A stretch of 64,000 nt of DNA from CALBPI01 sp963922335. Its GTDB lineage: Bacteria > Pseudomonadota > Gammaproteobacteria > Steroidobacterales > Woeseiaceae. Location: NCBI GenBank assembly GCA_963922335.1, contig CAWUIB010000012.1, positions 1 to 64,000 of the forward strand. The letters run 5' to 3'. The notes below the pieces were generated by a model that saw only the letters and a program-made list of their open reading frames with translations, was not told the DNA's origin and searched no databases. This document shows, in pieces, positions 44,875 through 54,526 of this stretch (the first letter of the stretch is position 1; every line of letters begins with the position of its first letter). The translations under genes were made by a program, and so were the position numbers.

Positions 44875-45306
44875 CTACAAATTCCGTTCCGATTCAGCGA
44901 ATCTGCGTAAACCCCACTGCTGCTGCAATGCACACCATGCGCCGGGATTCTGGCTCTTGAGCAGGTAGCAACGCACCTTTCGACCCTCCACGCTCAAATC
45001 GAGGACCGCAAAAGCACCGAATAACCTGGAGTCTGAATGCACCAAGACCCCGACCGACTGGGTAGTTTCGGGAAACGACGCGGACCAATTATCGTGATCG
45101 ACAACAATGCTGCTCGGTGGCGCAGGCTGGCGGCACACGATCCAACACTCAACGAGTGTCAGCGCGAATAAAGTGGTCAGCAGGAGGCCGCGCTCCAGAG
45201 CGGAAGGCGCTTGGGTGACTGTCGCGATGCCGAGCACGGACAACCACATCCAAATCAGTGTGAGACTGACTTCACGTGCGAATCGTAGAGGAACGAGCGT
45301 TATCAA
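44875..45306 (-). CDS. ygfX: YgfX-like membrane protein (CptA family)
   Basis: About 143 residues from TTG 45306; other starts up to GTG 45354 are possible, all inside the end of sdhE. Two close membrane helices lie in the N-terminal half (about 12-55: SLTLIWMWLSVLGIATVTQA, then GLLLTTLFALTLVECWIV). A small soluble domain follows, with RLFGAFAVLDLSVEGRKVR and WCALQQQWGLRR. It follows sdhE as in E. coli ygfYX (cptBA), where the pair was described as a toxin-antitoxin, although SdhE is a flavin-assembly factor. Confidence 0.78.
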   Translation of the reverse strand: MITLVPLRFAREVSLTLIWMWLSVLGIATVTQAPSALERGLLLTTLFALTLVECWIVCRQPAPPSSIVVDHDNWSASFPETTQSVGVLVHSDSRLFGAFAVLDLSVEGRKVRCYLLKSQNPGAWCALQQQWGLRRFAESERNL

Positions 45307-45532
45307 GAATATCGCGCACCAGTGCCGCGGTGGACTCCGATGCTGGAACCACACCTTTCACCAAGTACGCATAAATCTCAGGATCCTGAGCCTCCAGCAA
45401 CGCAACAAACTCGGCCTGCTGCGAAGAATTGGCGGACTCATACCGCTGCTCCAGAAACGCAAGCAGCAGCTGATCGAGCTCACGCATACCGCGCCGGCAA
45501 CGCCAGCGCAGCGCCTTCAGGTTCACATCCAA
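45272..45532 (-). CDS. sdhE: Succinate dehydrogenase flavinylation factor SdhE
   Basis: 86 residues. The flavinylation motif RxGxxE-type segment is RCRRGMRELDQLLLAFLEQR (about 10-29), and DPEIYAYLVKG follows. It promotes FAD attachment to SdhA. It starts 7 nt after the sdhB stop, so it is part of the sdh operon. Confidence 0.95.
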   Translation of the reverse strand: MDVNLKALRWRCRRGMRELDQLLLAFLEQRYESANSSQQAEFVALLEAQDPEIYAYLVKGVVPASESTAALVRDILDNARSSTIRT

Positions 45533-45539
45533 ACCGGAC

Positions 45540-46322
45540 TCAATGACGGCGCTTGGCCATCATTTTCTTCGTCTCAGCGATGGCTTTCGCCGGATTCAGA
45601 CCTTTCGGACAGGTCTGAGTGCAATTCATGATGGTGTGGCATCGATACAGGCGGAACGGATCCTCGAGATGATCGAGTCGATCACCGGTGGCATCGTCGC
45701 GGCTGTCGACCAACCAGCGATACGATGCCAACAGCGCAGCCGGCCCCAGATAGCGATCGCTGTTCCACCAGTAGCTCGGGCAACTTGTCGAGCAGCACGC
45801 ACACAAGATGCAGGCTGACGGCTCGTTGATCAGCTCCTGGTCTTCCTTCGTCTGCAGGCGCTCAGAATCCGGCGGCGGCGGTGTTTTAGACTGCAACCAT
45901 GGCTTGATCGAGGCGTACTGCGCATAGAAGTTGGTGAGGTCAGGGACAAGGTCCTTGATCACGGGCATATGCGGCAACGGATAAATCCGGACTTCATCAC
46001 CGATGTCTTCCGCGGCTTTGATACAAGCGAGGGTATTCCCTCCGCCCACATTCATAGCGCAGGAGCCACAAATACCCTCACGACACGACCGACGAAACGT
46101 CAACGTCGGGTCGATCTCGTTTTTGATCTTAATGAGCGCATCGAGAACCATCGGCCCGCAGGTGTCAGAGTCGACATCGTAAGTGTCCATTCTAGGCGCA
46201 GCGTCTTTGTCCGGATCGTATCGATAGATGACGTAACGGCGGACGTTCGTAGCGCCTTCCGGTGCTGGGAAATGACGGCCCTCGGTGGGGCGGCTGTTCT
46301 TCGGTAGTCGAAACTCTGCCAT
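45540..46322 (-). CDS. sdhB: Succinate dehydrogenase iron-sulfur subunit
   Basis: 260 residues. The [2Fe-2S] cluster Cys lie in RRSCREGICGSCAMNVGGG. The second region has CILCACCSTSCPSYWW and CHTIMNCTQTCPKGLNP for the [4Fe-4S] and [3Fe-4S] clusters. It passes electrons from SdhA to quinone at SdhCD in complex II. It lies 32 nt after sdhA. Confidence 0.98.
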   Translation of the reverse strand: MAEFRLPKNSRPTEGRHFPAPEGATNVRRYVIYRYDPDKDAAPRMDTYDVDSDTCGPMVLDALIKIKNEIDPTLTFRRSCREGICGSCAMNVGGGNTLACIKAAEDIGDEVRIYPLPHMPVIKDLVPDLTNFYAQYASIKPWLQSKTPPPPDSERLQTKEDQELINEPSACILCACCSTSCPSYWWNSDRYLGPAALLASYRWLVDSRDDATGDRLDHLEDPFRLYRCHTIMNCTQTCPKGLNPAKAIAETKKMMAKRRH

Positions 46323-46354
46323 GTCGTGCTCCTCGGTCGCGTAACCGCGGTCTC

Positions 46355-48142
46355 CTAGTAAGTTCTCGCTTTAGGTGGAATTGCCTCCACTTCATCGGTC
46401 AACGTCTGGCTGTGTACCGGACGATAATCGATCGAGATACCGTAATCTTCATCGGTCCAGGCAAGCGTGTGCTTCATCCAGTTCTCGTCATCGCGATCCG
46501 GATAATCCTCGCGCGCCTGTGCACCTCGACTCTCGTGGCGATTTTCCGCAGAGCAGATCGTCGACATCGCGTTGATCATGAGATTCTCAAGCTCCATCGT
46601 CTCGATCAAATCTGTGTTCCAGATCAGCGAGCGATCGGCCACTTTGACCTGTTCGATGCTGGCTGCGGTCGCCTTCATCTTCTCGATGCCTTCCTGAAGA
46701 AGCGACTCCGTGCGGAACACGGCCGCGTGGCGCTGCATCGTTTTTTGCATTTCCAACCGGATTTCGGCAGTACCGCGTTCGCCGTCTGCATGACGCAGCT
46801 TGTCCAGTCGAGATACGGCGTAGTCGCCGTCGCTCGCCGACAGTTCCGGTTGCGCAGCGCCAGGCTTCATAGTCTCGGCGCAGAATCGTGCAGCACCGCG
46901 TCCAAACACCACGAGGTCCAGAAGCGAGTTCGAGCCGAGCCGGTTGGCACCGTGCACCGATACGCAACCCGCCTCGCCAATGGCCATGAGCCCTGGGACT
47001 ACGTGCTCCGGATCGCCATCCTTGAGCGTCACGACCTGACCGCGATAGTCGGTCGGAATACCGCCCATGTTGTAGTGCACGGTGGGCAATACCGGAATCG
47101 GGTCCTTGTTGACGTCAACGCCCGCGAAGATACGCGCGGTCTCGGCAATGCCCGGTAGCCGCTCATCGATCACCTCAGGCCCGAGGTGTTCGAGGTGTAA
47201 ATGGATATGGTCCTGCTCCGCACCCACGCCACGACCTTCCTGAATCTCAATGGTCATCGAACGGCTAACCACGTCTCGAGACGCGAGATCTTTCGCGTTC
47301 GGCGCGTACCGTTCCATGAAGCGCTCGCCCTCGGAGTTAGTCAGGTATCCGCCCTCGCCGCGCGACCCTTCCGTGATCAAACAGCCCGCGCCGTAAATCC
47401 CGGTCGGATGGAACTGGACGAATTCCATATCCTGCAGCGGCAATCCAGCCCTGGCCACCATGCCACCGCCGTCTCCCGTACAAGTGTGTGCGGAGGTGCA
47501 AGAGAAGTAAGCCCGGCCATACCCGCCGGTCGCCAGAATCACTTTCGCCGCACGGAATCGATGCAAGGTGCCATCGGCCAGATTCAACGCAACGATCCCG
47601 CGACACTCGCCATCAACCATGATCAGATCGATCGCGAAGTACTCAATAAAAAACTCGGCGTCGTGCTTCAAAGATTGCTGGTAGAGCGTGTGCAACATTG
47701 CATGTCCAGTGCGATCCGCAGCGGCGCATGTTCGCTGCGCAGTGCCCTCACCGAAATGCGTGGTCATGCCCCCAAAGGGTCGCTGATAAATCTTGCCTGC
47801 CTCGGTCCGCGAGAACGGGACGCCGTAGTGCTCGAGTTCGATGACCGCCTTCGGTGCCTCTTTGCACATATATTCGATGGCGTCCTGGTCACCGAGCCAG
47901 TCTGCACCCTTGACGGTGTCATACATATGCCAGCGCCAGTCATCTTCGCCCATGTTGCCGAGTGCTGCACTGATGCCACCTTGCGCAGCTACCGTGTGGC
48001 TTCGGGTCGGGAATACCTTGGTGACACAGGCGGTTGTAAATCCGGCTTCAGCCAATCCGAAAGTGGCGCGCAGTCCAGCGCCACCGGCACCAACGACGAC
48101 AACGTCATAAGTGTGATCCTGGAATTCGTATTCAGCGGTCAT
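46355..48142 (-). CDS. sdhA: Succinate dehydrogenase flavoprotein subunit
   Basis: 595 residues. GAGGAGLRATFGLAEAG (about 18-34) binds FAD, which is covalently attached at the His of RSHTVAAQGG. Catalytic site residues lie in GVDVNKDPIPVLPTVHYNMG and HGANRLGSNSLLDLVVFG. It oxidises succinate to fumarate in the TCA cycle. It starts 3 nt after sdhD. Confidence 0.98.
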   Translation of the reverse strand: MTAEYEFQDHTYDVVVVGAGGAGLRATFGLAEAGFTTACVTKVFPTRSHTVAAQGGISAALGNMGEDDWRWHMYDTVKGADWLGDQDAIEYMCKEAPKAVIELEHYGVPFSRTEAGKIYQRPFGGMTTHFGEGTAQRTCAAADRTGHAMLHTLYQQSLKHDAEFFIEYFAIDLIMVDGECRGIVALNLADGTLHRFRAAKVILATGGYGRAYFSCTSAHTCTGDGGGMVARAGLPLQDMEFVQFHPTGIYGAGCLITEGSRGEGGYLTNSEGERFMERYAPNAKDLASRDVVSRSMTIEIQEGRGVGAEQDHIHLHLEHLGPEVIDERLPGIAETARIFAGVDVNKDPIPVLPTVHYNMGGIPTDYRGQVVTLKDGDPEHVVPGLMAIGEAGCVSVHGANRLGSNSLLDLVVFGRGAARFCAETMKPGAAQPELSASDGDYAVSRLDKLRHADGERGTAEIRLEMQKTMQRHAAVFRTESLLQEGIEKMKATAASIEQVKVADRSLIWNTDLIETMELENLMINAMSTICSAENRHESRGAQAREDYPDRDDENWMKHTLAWTDEDYGISIDYRPVHSQTLTDEVEAIPPKARTY

Positions 48143-48145
48143 AAA

Positions 48146-48523
48146 TTAACTACCCAGCGAAATCTTCAGAATGGCGAACACGGCAGCCACTGCCAGCGCC
48201 ACGTAAGCAAAACGGGTTAATACCAAGGTGACAAGTTTCGTGCCGCCTCGGATGTAGTCCTCGATCACCACCTGCGTACCGAGTGCCGAGTGAAACAACA
48301 GCGTGCCGATAAACAAGAGCAACAGGACGGAGTTGATCGGCGCCGCGACAAACGCACGTGCTGTCTCGTAAGAGTAATCTGGCAACAGCGCCATCGCCGC
48401 CACAAACCACAGCGTCAGTGGAATCATGGCAACCGCGGTCAATCGCTGGTGCCACCAGTGTTCAGTACCTTCCTTGGCCGATCCGAGCCCCAACACTCGG
48501 CCGATGGGTGATTTTAATGACAT
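48146..48523 (-). CDS. sdhD: Succinate dehydrogenase membrane anchor subunit
   Basis: 125 residues with three membrane helices. The N-terminus has GTEHWWHQRLTAVAMIPLTL, and HSALGTQVVIEDYI contains the heme-ligand His region. With SdhC it binds heme b and quinone. Position between sdhC and sdhA is canonical. Confidence 0.95.
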   Translation of the reverse strand: MSLKSPIGRVLGLGSAKEGTEHWWHQRLTAVAMIPLTLWFVAAMALLPDYSYETARAFVAAPINSVLLLLFIGTLLFHSALGTQVVIEDYIRGGTKLVTLVLTRFAYVALAVAAVFAILKISLGS

Positions 48524-48532
48524 CGCCGGCTC

Positions 48533-48913
48533 CTAAATCAGTGTTGCGTACCAGGTAAGTGCGGTCGCAGCCGCACTGACGATCACGACCGCCCAACCCG
48601 AGCGGGTTGCCTGCTCCATCTCGAACCCTTTACCCGCATCCCAGAAGAGATGTCGGATACCGTTTGAGAGGTGATAAAACAGCGCGTAAACGAACCCGGC
48701 AATCACGATCTTCCCGAATATCGAACCCAGGATTGCGCCAAACTTTTCGTAGCTTTCACCACCCGAAGCGATCGCGATGAGCCAGGCCACAAACAACAAT
48801 GTTCCTGCACTCAACGCCACACCAGTCATTCGGTGCAGGATCGATAATGTTGACGTTATTCGAAATTTGTACGCCGACAGATGCGGCGAGAGCGGTCTCG
48901 TCTTGGTATTCAT
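48533..48913 (-). CDS. sdhC: Succinate dehydrogenase cytochrome b556 subunit
   Basis: 126 residues. RPLSPHLSAYKFRITSTLSI and LHRMTGVALSAG are family signatures (quinone-site Ser and Arg region). FYHLSNGIRHLFWD holds the heme His. Three membrane helices are present. It begins the sdhCDAB operon; a DUF1674 gene lies 71 nt upstream on the same strand. Confidence 0.96.
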   Translation of the reverse strand: MNTKTRPLSPHLSAYKFRITSTLSILHRMTGVALSAGTLLFVAWLIAIASGGESYEKFGAILGSIFGKIVIAGFVYALFYHLSNGIRHLFWDAGKGFEMEQATRSGWAVVIVSAAATALTWYATLI

Positions 48914-48984
48914 TTTGCGGTTTTAGCGTTCCATTTCATGAACGGCCGTTGTCCCCTACGCCCGTTCATGTCATTGCGGCGTGA

Positions 48985-49245
48985 TCAAAAGTCGATGCAG
49001 CGCCCGTTCTTCTCCCAATCACCAAAGCGTGTCGGTTCCGGGCCATCGCGCCCGCCGATTTCTTTTGGTTGAAGAGGTTCTGAGCTGCTTTCAGTGGACG
49101 CTGTAGCAGCTGATTCGCCGGGATTTTCCGAGGCATCCTCGGGCACCCACAATTGCGGCTGATTCTCGTTTGCGTTGTTGGTATCCACAGTGCTGACCGT
49201 GGATTCCGACGCAACAGCTTCGCGGTTCTCGAGCGTCCTCTCCAT
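48985..49245 (-). CDS. DUF1674 / SDHAF4-like succinate dehydrogenase assembly factor
   Basis: 86 residues from ATG 49245 (MERTLENREAV); the frame is open to 49284. A low-complexity Glu/Ser/Thr-rich N-terminus is followed by the diagnostic C-terminus KEIGGRDGPEPTRFGDWEKN ending GRCIDF. The eukaryotic relative SDHAF4 protects and matures SdhA. Its place directly upstream of sdhC fits complex II assembly. It is common in alphaproteobacteria and mitochondria, less so here. Confidence 0.88.
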   Translation of the reverse strand: MERTLENREAVASESTVSTVDTNNANENQPQLWVPEDASENPGESAATASTESSSEPLQPKEIGGRDGPEPTRFGDWEKNGRCIDF

Positions 49246-49367
49246 GCCCCTAATTATGCCAGACCCCCAAATGACGCGCAGCACAAAACCGGCCCGAAGA
49301 TACTCGACAGGAACTCGTCAGCAACGCAATATAGCGGGGGTTGGGGAGAACCAGAGAACGGCACAGT

Positions 49368-50189
49368 ATGGACAACAACACCACACCCCTACCCGGCTAT
49401 TGGCTGGCCCTGGTGCGGTGTTCGGGCAAAGACCGCCTGAGCTTTCTGCAAGGACAATTGACGCAGGACGTAGCAGCGCTCAACGCAGAGCAACTCGCCC
49501 TGCCAGCAGCATGTTGCGATCCGAAGGGCCGAGTGATCGCCACGATGACGTTAGTGTGGCAGCCCGATGAGATCGTCATGGTTGTGCATCACGAGGTCGC
49601 TGAGACACTCGTGGAGCATCTTCTCAAGTATCGGCTTCGTGCGGACGTACAACTCGACCTGCACCCTACGCTCTCAGTGACCGCTTCTCTTGCGCAGAAC
49701 ACCGGCCACGAGGTCGCCATGTGGCGAAAGGACACCAACGGTTGGCGCGTCGGCGTGCTCCATGAGGAGCTGATCGCGATATCGGACCAAGATCGCTATA
49801 TCTGTGTCGCCAATGAACGGTGGCAACAACTCAGGCTCGCAGCGGGGGTACTCGACTTGCCACTTGCAAGCACGGCGCAGTACACACCGCATATGCTGAA
49901 CCTCGATCAGATCGGAGCTATCAGCTTCACGAAAGGGTGCTACACAGGTCAGGAGATCGTTGCTCGAACAGAACATCGCGGTCAGGTGAAGCGGCGCGCG
50001 AGCCTGATGCGCGTGCGCACCGACAAGCACCTCGGCGTCAGCGCCGGGCAAACCGTACTTGCCGATGGCAGTAAGCTCGGCACGGTGGTATGCAGCGCCG
50101 GCCATGTGCTTAGTGCCGTCTGCAACCCTGTTCCAGACGGATCCGCACTCACGCTCGACGATGGACGTGACTTGGCACAGCTAGATTAA
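49368..50189 (+). CDS. ygfZ: tRNA-modifying/Fe-S protein YgfZ
   Basis: 273 residues from ATG 49368 (MDNNTTPLPG). The GcvT-like folate-binding fold has LSFLQGQLTQDVAAL near the N-terminus, and the signature KGCYTGQEIVARTEHRGQ (about 187-204) with the functional Cys. It supports iron-sulfur enzymes such as MiaB. It is divergent from the DUF1674/sdh unit, which is also iron-sulfur linked. Confidence 0.95.
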   Translation: MDNNTTPLPGYWLALVRCSGKDRLSFLQGQLTQDVAALNAEQLALPAACCDPKGRVIATMTLVWQPDEIVMVVHHEVAETLVEHLLKYRLRADVQLDLHPTLSVTASLAQNTGHEVAMWRKDTNGWRVGVLHEELIAISDQDRYICVANERWQQLRLAAGVLDLPLASTAQYTPHMLNLDQIGAISFTKGCYTGQEIVARTEHRGQVKRRASLMRVRTDKHLGVSAGQTVLADGSKLGTVVCSAGHVLSAVCNPVPDGSALTLDDGRDLAQLD

Positions 50190-50196
50190 GTCGGAC

Positions 50197-51705
50197 TTAA
50201 TCAGTCGCCTCAGGGCGCATGTGCGGAAAGAGCAGCACATCACGGATCGACGGGCTGTCGGTAATCATCATCACCAGTCGATCAATACCCACTCCCAAGC
50301 CGGCTGCGGGCGGCATTCCATACTCCAGCGCACGAATGTAATCGCTGTCGAAGTGCATCGCTTCGTCATCGCCCGCGCCACGCGCATCAACCTGAGCCTG
50401 AAATCGCGCCGCCTGCTCTTCCGGGTCGTTGAGTTCAGAGAACCCGTTCGCGATTTCCCGGCCACCGATGAATAACTCAAAGCGATCGGTGCGAAACGGA
50501 TCGTCATCGTTCGAACGAGACAAGGGCGACACCTCGGCCGGGTAGGACATCATGAATGTCGGTTGGCGCAAGTTCGGCTCGACCAGTTTTTCGAACAGCT
50601 CCAGTTGCAATTTCCCGGGGCCCCACGCGTCGACCACTTTGATGCCGAGTCCTGCGGCCAGCTCGGCGAGATGGTCGCGGTCGCGCAGCCTTTGCTCATC
50701 CAGGCCTGTTACCGTCGCGCGCAGACTGTCTTCAATCGTAAGGCGTGCGAATGGTTGGCCAAGATCGATCGTGTCCTCTTGCCAGGTCAAAGTCGTCGTG
50801 CCAACAATCGCCTCCGCAATTCCGCGAAGCAGCATCTCCAAAAGATCAATCAAATCCTCATAGTCTGCGTATGCCTGATACAGCTCCAGCATCGTGAACT
50901 CAGGGTTGTGCTGCGTCGATAACCCTTCGTTGCGGAAATTCCGATTGATCTCGAACACACGCTCGAAACCACCGACGACCAGGCGCTTCAGATTGAGCTC
51001 TGGCGCGACTCGGAGGAACAAATCCATATCCAATGCGTTGTGGTGCGTAATGAATGGGCGTGCCACTGCACCGCCTGGGGTGGTTTGCATCATGGGCGTT
51101 TCCACTTCCATGAAGTCTCTGCCCTCCAGGAACGCACGGATGTACGAGACGACTCGCGTGCGCGCCCGGAATACGGCTCGGCTTTCTTCATTGATGATCA
51201 GATCAACGTAACGTTGCCGATAGCGCGTTTCTTTATCAGACAGCCCATGCCATTTCTCGGGCAAGGGTCGCAGTGATTTCGTGACCAACCTGAGCGCATC
51301 CACTTTGACAGTAAGCTCATTTGTTCTCGTTCGAAACAACTCACCCTCAGCGGCAACGATATCGCCGATATCCCACGTCTTGAATTCGGCGTAGCGCCCC
51401 TCGGGTAAGGCGTCGCGTTGAATGTAAACCTGAAGCTCACCGGATCGATCGGCGAGTTTTGCGAAGCTCGCTTTACCCATGACACGCTTGACCATCATGC
51501 GACCGGCGATCGCAACGCGTACCGGTGTCGATTCGAGAGACGCTGTATCGTGCTCGTCGTATTTGGCGATCACATCCTGGGCCAGATCACTACGCTCGAT
51601 ATCATTGGGATAGGCAATGCGTTGCTCGCGAATCGCAGTGAGCTTCGATCGGCGTTCAGCAATCAGCTTGTTTTCGTCAATGGTCGTTTCGTCAGACATG
51701 TTCAC
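50197..51705 (-). CDS. lysS: Lysyl-tRNA synthetase, class II
   Basis: 502 residues. The OB-fold anticodon domain has RVAIAGRMMVKRVMGKASF. Class II motifs: FMEVETPMMQTTPGGA (motif 1), RNFRNEGLSTQHNPEFTMLE (motif 2) and GLGVGIDRLVM (motif 3). Its start overlaps the prfB stop by 4 nt; ATG 51699 is an alternative start. The prfB-lysS order matches E. coli. Confidence 0.98.
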   Translation of the reverse strand: MNMSDETTIDENKLIAERRSKLTAIREQRIAYPNDIERSDLAQDVIAKYDEHDTASLESTPVRVAIAGRMMVKRVMGKASFAKLADRSGELQVYIQRDALPEGRYAEFKTWDIGDIVAAEGELFRTRTNELTVKVDALRLVTKSLRPLPEKWHGLSDKETRYRQRYVDLIINEESRAVFRARTRVVSYIRAFLEGRDFMEVETPMMQTTPGGAVARPFITHHNALDMDLFLRVAPELNLKRLVVGGFERVFEINRNFRNEGLSTQHNPEFTMLELYQAYADYEDLIDLLEMLLRGIAEAIVGTTTLTWQEDTIDLGQPFARLTIEDSLRATVTGLDEQRLRDRDHLAELAAGLGIKVVDAWGPGKLQLELFEKLVEPNLRQPTFMMSYPAEVSPLSRSNDDDPFRTDRFELFIGGREIANGFSELNDPEEQAARFQAQVDARGAGDDEAMHFDSDYIRALEYGMPPAAGLGVGIDRLVMMITDSPSIRDVLLFPHMRPEATD

Positions 51706-52797
51706 AAACCCTGTTTCAGGCTGGCCTCGATGAAGGGATCCAGAGCACCATCGAGGACCGCTTGCGTATTGCCGGTCTCTACACCGGTTCGCAAATCCTT
51801 AATGCGTGACTGATCCAGTACGTATGAACGGATCTGGCTGCCCCATCCAACATCCGCTTTGCTTTCCTCCACAGCTTGCGCTTCTCCCCGCCGCTTCAGC
51901 ATCTCAAGCTCGTAGAGTTTGGATTGCAACTGCTTCATCGCGGTTGCCTTGTTCTTGTGCTGCGAGCGATCGTTCTGACACTGCACCACTGTGTTAGTCG
52001 GCAGATGCGTGATCCTTACTGCCGACTCTGTTCGGTTCACGTGCTGGCCACCGGCGCCGCTGGCGCGGTACACATCGATTCTGAGGTCCGACGGGTCGAT
52101 CTCAATTTCGAAACTGTCATCGATCTCGGGTGACACAAAAACGGATGCGAACGACGTGTGGCGACGGTTGCCCGAATCAAACGGCGATTTCCGTACGAGT
52201 CGATGTACACCCGTCTCGGTGCGCAACCAACCGAACGCGTACTCGCCTTCCACTCGAATCGTTGCGCTCTTGATGCCTGCAACCTCGCCGTCCGACGTCT
52301 CCACGACCTCGGCACGAAAGCCGCGCTGCTCTGCCCAACGCAGGTACATGCGCAACAGCATGCTCGCCCAGTCCTGTGCTTCGGTGCCACCAGCGCCTGA
52401 TTGGATATCAAGAAATGCCGGAGCTGGGTCTTGCTCGCCGGAAAACATGCGCCGGAATTCGAGACCCGCGACGACCTGCTCGAGCGCCGTGAGGTCGTTC
52501 TCGATCTCGCTAACGGTATCGGCATCTTCCTCAGCCGCTGCTAGCTCCAGCAGTTCCAGCGCCTCGTCCAGACCAGAGCCAACTCGATCAAGACCACTGA
52601 CTACCGACTCGAGACTGCTGCGCTCCTGCCCGAGTTGCTGTGCCCGCTCGGGTTCGTTCCAAACGTCCGGGTCTTCCAGTTCACGGCTGACTTCATCGAG
52701 ACGATCCCGCTTCTCAGAGTAGTCAAAGATACCCCCTGAGCGACTCCGATCGTTCGCGCAAGTTCTCGATTTTCTGTTCGATCTGGTTCGTTTCCAT
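51702..52797 (-). CDS. prfB: Peptide chain release factor 2, with programmed +1 frameshift
   Basis: Translation starts at ATG 52797 (METNQIEQKIENLRER) and meets TGA at 52723-52725 after about 24 codons. A +1 shift there continues as DYSEKRDRL to the stop at 51702, giving about 364 residues. The SPF stop-recognition motif lies in VRKSPFDSGNRRHT and the catalytic GGQ in GAGGQHVNRTESAVRITH. It ends translation at UGA and UAA and controls its own level through the shift. The long open frame starting at 52892 is not the real N-terminus. Confidence 0.97.
52722..52737 (-). promoter_or_regulatory. prfB: prfB +1 recoding site
   Basis: On the minus strand it reads AGG GGG TAT CTT TGA C: an internal Shine-Dalgarno-like AGGGGG, the slippery CTT and the UGA stop followed by C. 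This is the same as the E. coli site. Confidence 0.97.
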
Positions 52798-52828
52798 GGC
52801 CCAAGCCTGCCAAAAAAAGACCGCGAGT

Positions 52829-54526
52829 CTAACACGTCGCAGAGGGATGCCACTGCTCGATCAACAACTGAGGTCTCCGCCTGCCTCGCCACTCGTTGAT
52901 ATCCAGTCGATAGACGAGAACGACCTGGTCTCCGGGTTCGGGCAACGTATCGCGCACCTGCCCGAATGCAATACCGCCGATCTGTCGACCGTCACGCGAC
53001 AGGTCTAGTTTCAGGTGGCCTGATCCGACAACCCTGGCCTGATCGACGGTGAAAGTACCTTCAAAAAGCGGTTCAGGGAATCGTTGTCCCCACGGGCCAA
53101 GGGCCGCCAGACGGTCCGCAAACTCGATACTGAGTCGGTCGCCTTCCAACCCACCATCGATCTCAAAGGCGGGGTCAAAACGAAAACCGGGGTACAAGCG
53201 ATCCATCGCGCGATCCAAAGCCATCTTGAAGTCATCGAGAGCGTCGCCGTGGAGCGTTAGACCGGCGGCCATGGCATGCCCACCGAATTTCGCGATGATG
53301 CCGGGTGACGTGCGATCCACCTCGGCCAGTACGTCGCGCAGATGTACGCCTGGAACCGAGCGCCCTGATCCCTTCAGTTGACCTGCTGATTCCGCCGCAA
53401 AGGCAAACACCGGCCGGTGTAGTCGGTCTTTAATTCGTGATGCGACCAGACCGACGACACCCTGGTGCCAATCCTGACGAAACAGTACCTCACAACTCCG
53501 GGACGAAGGGTCTCCCAGCTCGATCGCCTCCAAAGCTTCCGCCTGCATGGTCGACTCAATATCGCGGCGCTGCAGATTGATGCTATGCAGCTGCTCCGCA
53601 AGCACCCGCGCTTCGGCGGCGTTATCAGTCGCAAGACACCGTATGCCGAGCGACATATCCTCAAGCCGGCCGGCTGCATTCAGCCGTGGCGCGACGCTAA
53701 ACCCAAAGTCGGCGGCACGAACGTTCCGCGTATCGCGCCCGGCGATGGAAAGCAGCGCGGAAATACCGACACAACAGTGACCCGCGTTGATTCGCTCAAG
53801 CCCGGCATTGACGAGAATTCGATTGTTGCGGTCGAGCGGGACAACGTCGGCCACCGTTCCGAGCGCCACAAGATCGAGGTACTGAGCCGGCACACGGTGC
53901 AATGACGGGTCGTCGAGGACTCGCGCAACCGCTGACATAACAGCAAACGCAACACCGACACCCGCAAGCATCTTGCTGGGATAAGGATCTCCGACCAGGT
54001 TCGGATTCACGATCACATTCGCGTCGGGCAGGACATCAGGGGGCAAATGGTGATCGGTGACAACCACATCGATACCGACTCGCCGTGCGGCTGAAACGCC
54101 CGCAACACTGGAAATACCGTTGTCTACCGTCACAATCAGACTGGGCTGCATTTGCTCAGCGACGGCGACCAGTTCCGCCGACAACCCATAACCAAACTCA
54201 AAGCGATTCGGCACCAGAAAATCAACGTGGGTAAAGCCGAACGCGGAGAGGCAGCGCAACATCAACGCGGTGCTCGTTGCGCCATCGGCATCAAAGTCAC
54301 CAACCACCAAGACGCGACCGTTTCGGTGCCTTGCGATCAGCTCCGCCGCATCCATTAACCCTGACAACTTGCTGAGTGGTGCGAGATTGGCGAGCTCGAG
54401 TGAACGCTCGGCATCGGTCGTCACCCCTCTGGCCGCAAGAATATTGGCCAGCAAAGTGTCGGGCTCGGATAGCGTGTGCTCTGGCACCTCGCGCATGCGC
54501 GACGAACGCGGCTTTAACTCATCCAT
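52829..54526 (-). CDS. recJ: Single-stranded-DNA-specific exonuclease RecJ
   Basis: 565 residues. DHH-family motifs: VVGDFDADGATSTALML (about 75-91), VTVDNGISSV and VTDHHLPPD. DHHA1 contains FGGHAMAAGLTL. The C-terminal OB domain follows. It degrades single-stranded DNA 5' to 3' in recombination and mismatch repair. It lies upstream of prfB as in E. coli. Confidence 0.97.
   Translation of the reverse strand: MDELKPRSSRMREVPEHTLSEPDTLLANILAARGVTTDAERSLELANLAPLSKLSGLMDAAELIARHRNGRVLVVGDFDADGATSTALMLRCLSAFGFTHVDFLVPNRFEFGYGLSAELVAVAEQMQPSLIVTVDNGISSVAGVSAARRVGIDVVVTDHHLPPDVLPDANVIVNPNLVGDPYPSKMLAGVGVAFAVMSAVARVLDDPSLHRVPAQYLDLVALGTVADVVPLDRNNRILVNAGLERINAGHCCVGISALLSIAGRDTRNVRAADFGFSVAPRLNAAGRLEDMSLGIRCLATDNAAEARVLAEQLHSINLQRRDIESTMQAEALEAIELGDPSSRSCEVLFRQDWHQGVVGLVASRIKDRLHRPVFAFAAESAGQLKGSGRSVPGVHLRDVLAEVDRTSPGIIAKFGGHAMAAGLTLHGDALDDFKMALDRAMDRLYPGFRFDPAFEIDGGLEGDRLSIEFADRLAALGPWGQRFPEPLFEGTFTVDQARVVGSGHLKLDLSRDGRQIGGIAFGQVRDTLPEPGDQVVLVYRLDINEWRGRRRPQLLIEQWHPSATC

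Noticed and set aside
44875..45532. ygfX-sdhE as a classic toxin-antitoxin pair
   Set aside because: SdhE is tied to the sdh operon and its flavinylation role is well established; the toxin reading is not supported by anything in this sequence.
46262..48220. Two long plus-strand frames
   Set aside because: Antisense to sdhA and sdhB, with no family motifs or binding sites.
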